Shown piece after piece: positions 6,042-6,636 of a stretch of 6,636 bases of DNA. Position numbers and translations under genes: made by a program. The stretch spans positions 1 to 6,636 of the forward strand of contig CAZMSZ010000402.1 in assembly GCA_964569055.1 (NCBI GenBank), in the 5' to 3' direction. Position 1 is the stretch's first letter. Every line of letters begins with the position of its first letter. The notes below the pieces were generated by a model. The model was not told the DNA's origin, searched no databases, and saw nothing but the letters and a program-made list of their open reading frames with translations. The DNA is from JAWLGW01 sp964569055. Lineage in GTDB: Bacteria; Planctomycetota; J058.

Positions 6042-6636
6042 TCAGTGCGCCTCGAGCCAGGTGCGCCCGCGGCCCACGTCGACCGAGAGCGGGACCCTCA
6101 GCTCGATGGCGTGCTCCATTTCGTGGCGCACCAGCGCCTCGAGGCGGTCGGCCTCCGCGGCCGGCGCCTCGAACAGGAGCTCGTCGTGGACCTGCAGCAG
6201 CAGGCGGGCCCGCAGCCCCTCGGCGCGCTGGGCCTCGAGCCGGCGGTCGATCCGGATCATGGCGAGCTTGATGATGTCCGCCGCGGTGCCCTGAATCGGG
6301 GTGTTGAGGGCCATGCGCTCGGCGTTGGCGCGCGCCATGCGCCGCGCGGCGCGGATGTCCTGCAGCGGGCGGCGGCGGCCGAGGGCGGTCTCCACGTAGC
6401 CGTGCTTGCGCGCGTGCTCGACCTGCCCGTCGAGGTAGCCCTTGATCCGGGGGTAGGCGCGGAAGTAGCCGGCGATGAACTCGCGGGCCTCGTCCTGGGT
6501 CATGCCGGTGTCGCGGGCCAGGCGGGGCGCGCCCATGCCGTACATGAGCCCGAAGTTGATCGCCTTGGCGCGCTCCCGCAGCTCAGGGGTGACCGAGTCC
6601 ATGGGGTTGTCTAATATCCGGTCGGCGGTGGCGCGG
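6042..6636 (-). CDS. polA: DNA polymerase I, C-terminal polymerase domain (5' part outside window)
   Basis: DNA polymerase I fills gaps and removes RNA primers in replication and repair. About 197 C-terminal codons are visible. The frame is open to the window edge, and RATADRILD before the first visible ATG (6602) matches the HRATA region of the family, so that ATG is internal. The O-helix RERAKAINFGLMYG carries the Arg, Lys, Phe and Tyr that position the incoming nucleotide; the Phe is the form that discriminates against dideoxynucleotides in E. coli. NTPIQGTAADIIK follows, then the catalytic motif C VHDE about 45 residues from the C-terminus. The protein ends TWLEAH, close to the E. coli ending. 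Whether a 5' nuclease or proofreading domain exists cannot be seen. Two adjacent rare codons, ATA and TTA, lie at 6618-6613. No terminator is visible between its stop and the Pho box before phoB. Confidence 0.96.
   Translation of the reverse strand, partial: RATADRILDNPMDSVTPELRERAKAINFGLMYGMGAPRLARDTGMTQDEAREFIAGYFRAYPRIKGYLDGQVEHARKHGYVETALGRRRPLQDIRAARRMARANAERMALNTPIQGTAADIIKLAMIRIDRRLEAQRAEGLRARLLLQVHDELLFEAPAAEADRLEALVRHEMEHAIELRVPLSVDVGRGRTWLEAH

Noticed and set aside
2245..6294. A 1349-codon open frame on the plus strand across pstS, phoR, phoB and polA
   Set aside because: It lies antisense to four well-recognised genes, crosses their boundaries, and its product is Arg/His/Gly/Ala-rich with no recognisable domain; it is a by-product of G/C-biased codons.
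6042..6602. Complete 186-residue gene starting at the ATG of 6602
   Set aside because: Conserved polymerase sequence (RATAD) continues upstream of that ATG, so it is an internal methionine of polA.

Overview
This is a high-GC (clearly above 65%) bacterial window in which every convincing gene lies on the minus strand, so it reads from high to low coordinates. Gene order in transcription direction is polA (3' end only), phoB, phoR, a 303-base gap, then pstS, pstC, pstA and pstB (5' part only). This is the phosphate-starvation (Pho) locus: a two-component system next to the high-affinity phosphate ABC importer it normally controls. The strong third-position G/C bias leaves long spurious reading frames open in other frames and on the plus strand; these were set aside.

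Region by region: 6636-6042 is the C-terminal end of DNA polymerase I. At 6041-5977 is a 65-base gap holding a heptad direct repeat with 11-bp periodicity, a candidate PhoB box, and a strong Shine-Dalgarno. 5976-5272 is PhoB and 5238-3442 is PhoR. The gap at 3441-3139 holds small inverted repeats and a second candidate PhoB box of the same design upstream of pstS. 3138-2257 is the lipoprotein PstS. PstC (2254-1340) and PstA (1343-492) follow almost without spacing, and PstB (465 to the window edge) completes the visible importer.

How they work together (known biology of the families): PstS binds phosphate outside the membrane, PstC and PstA form the channel, and PstB hydrolyses ATP. PhoR senses starvation, normally through the Pst complex and PhoU, and phosphorylates PhoB, which binds direct-repeat Pho boxes and activates pst and usually its own gene. 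The two matching repeats, one before phoB and one before pstS, fit two separately started PhoB-activated units with autoregulation. phoU is not in the window; it could follow pstB beyond base 1 (inference).

The organism cannot be named. A lipoprotein PstS, a PhoR with an extracytoplasmic sensor plus HAMP and PAS domains, and very high GC would fit lineages such as Myxococcota-like or other high-GC environmental bacteria, but this is a guess. I see no mobile element, CRISPR array, tRNA or rRNA. The genes are a conventional system; the most useful new information is the candidate lineage-specific Pho-box motif, CTTNAYS-N4-CTTNAYS.
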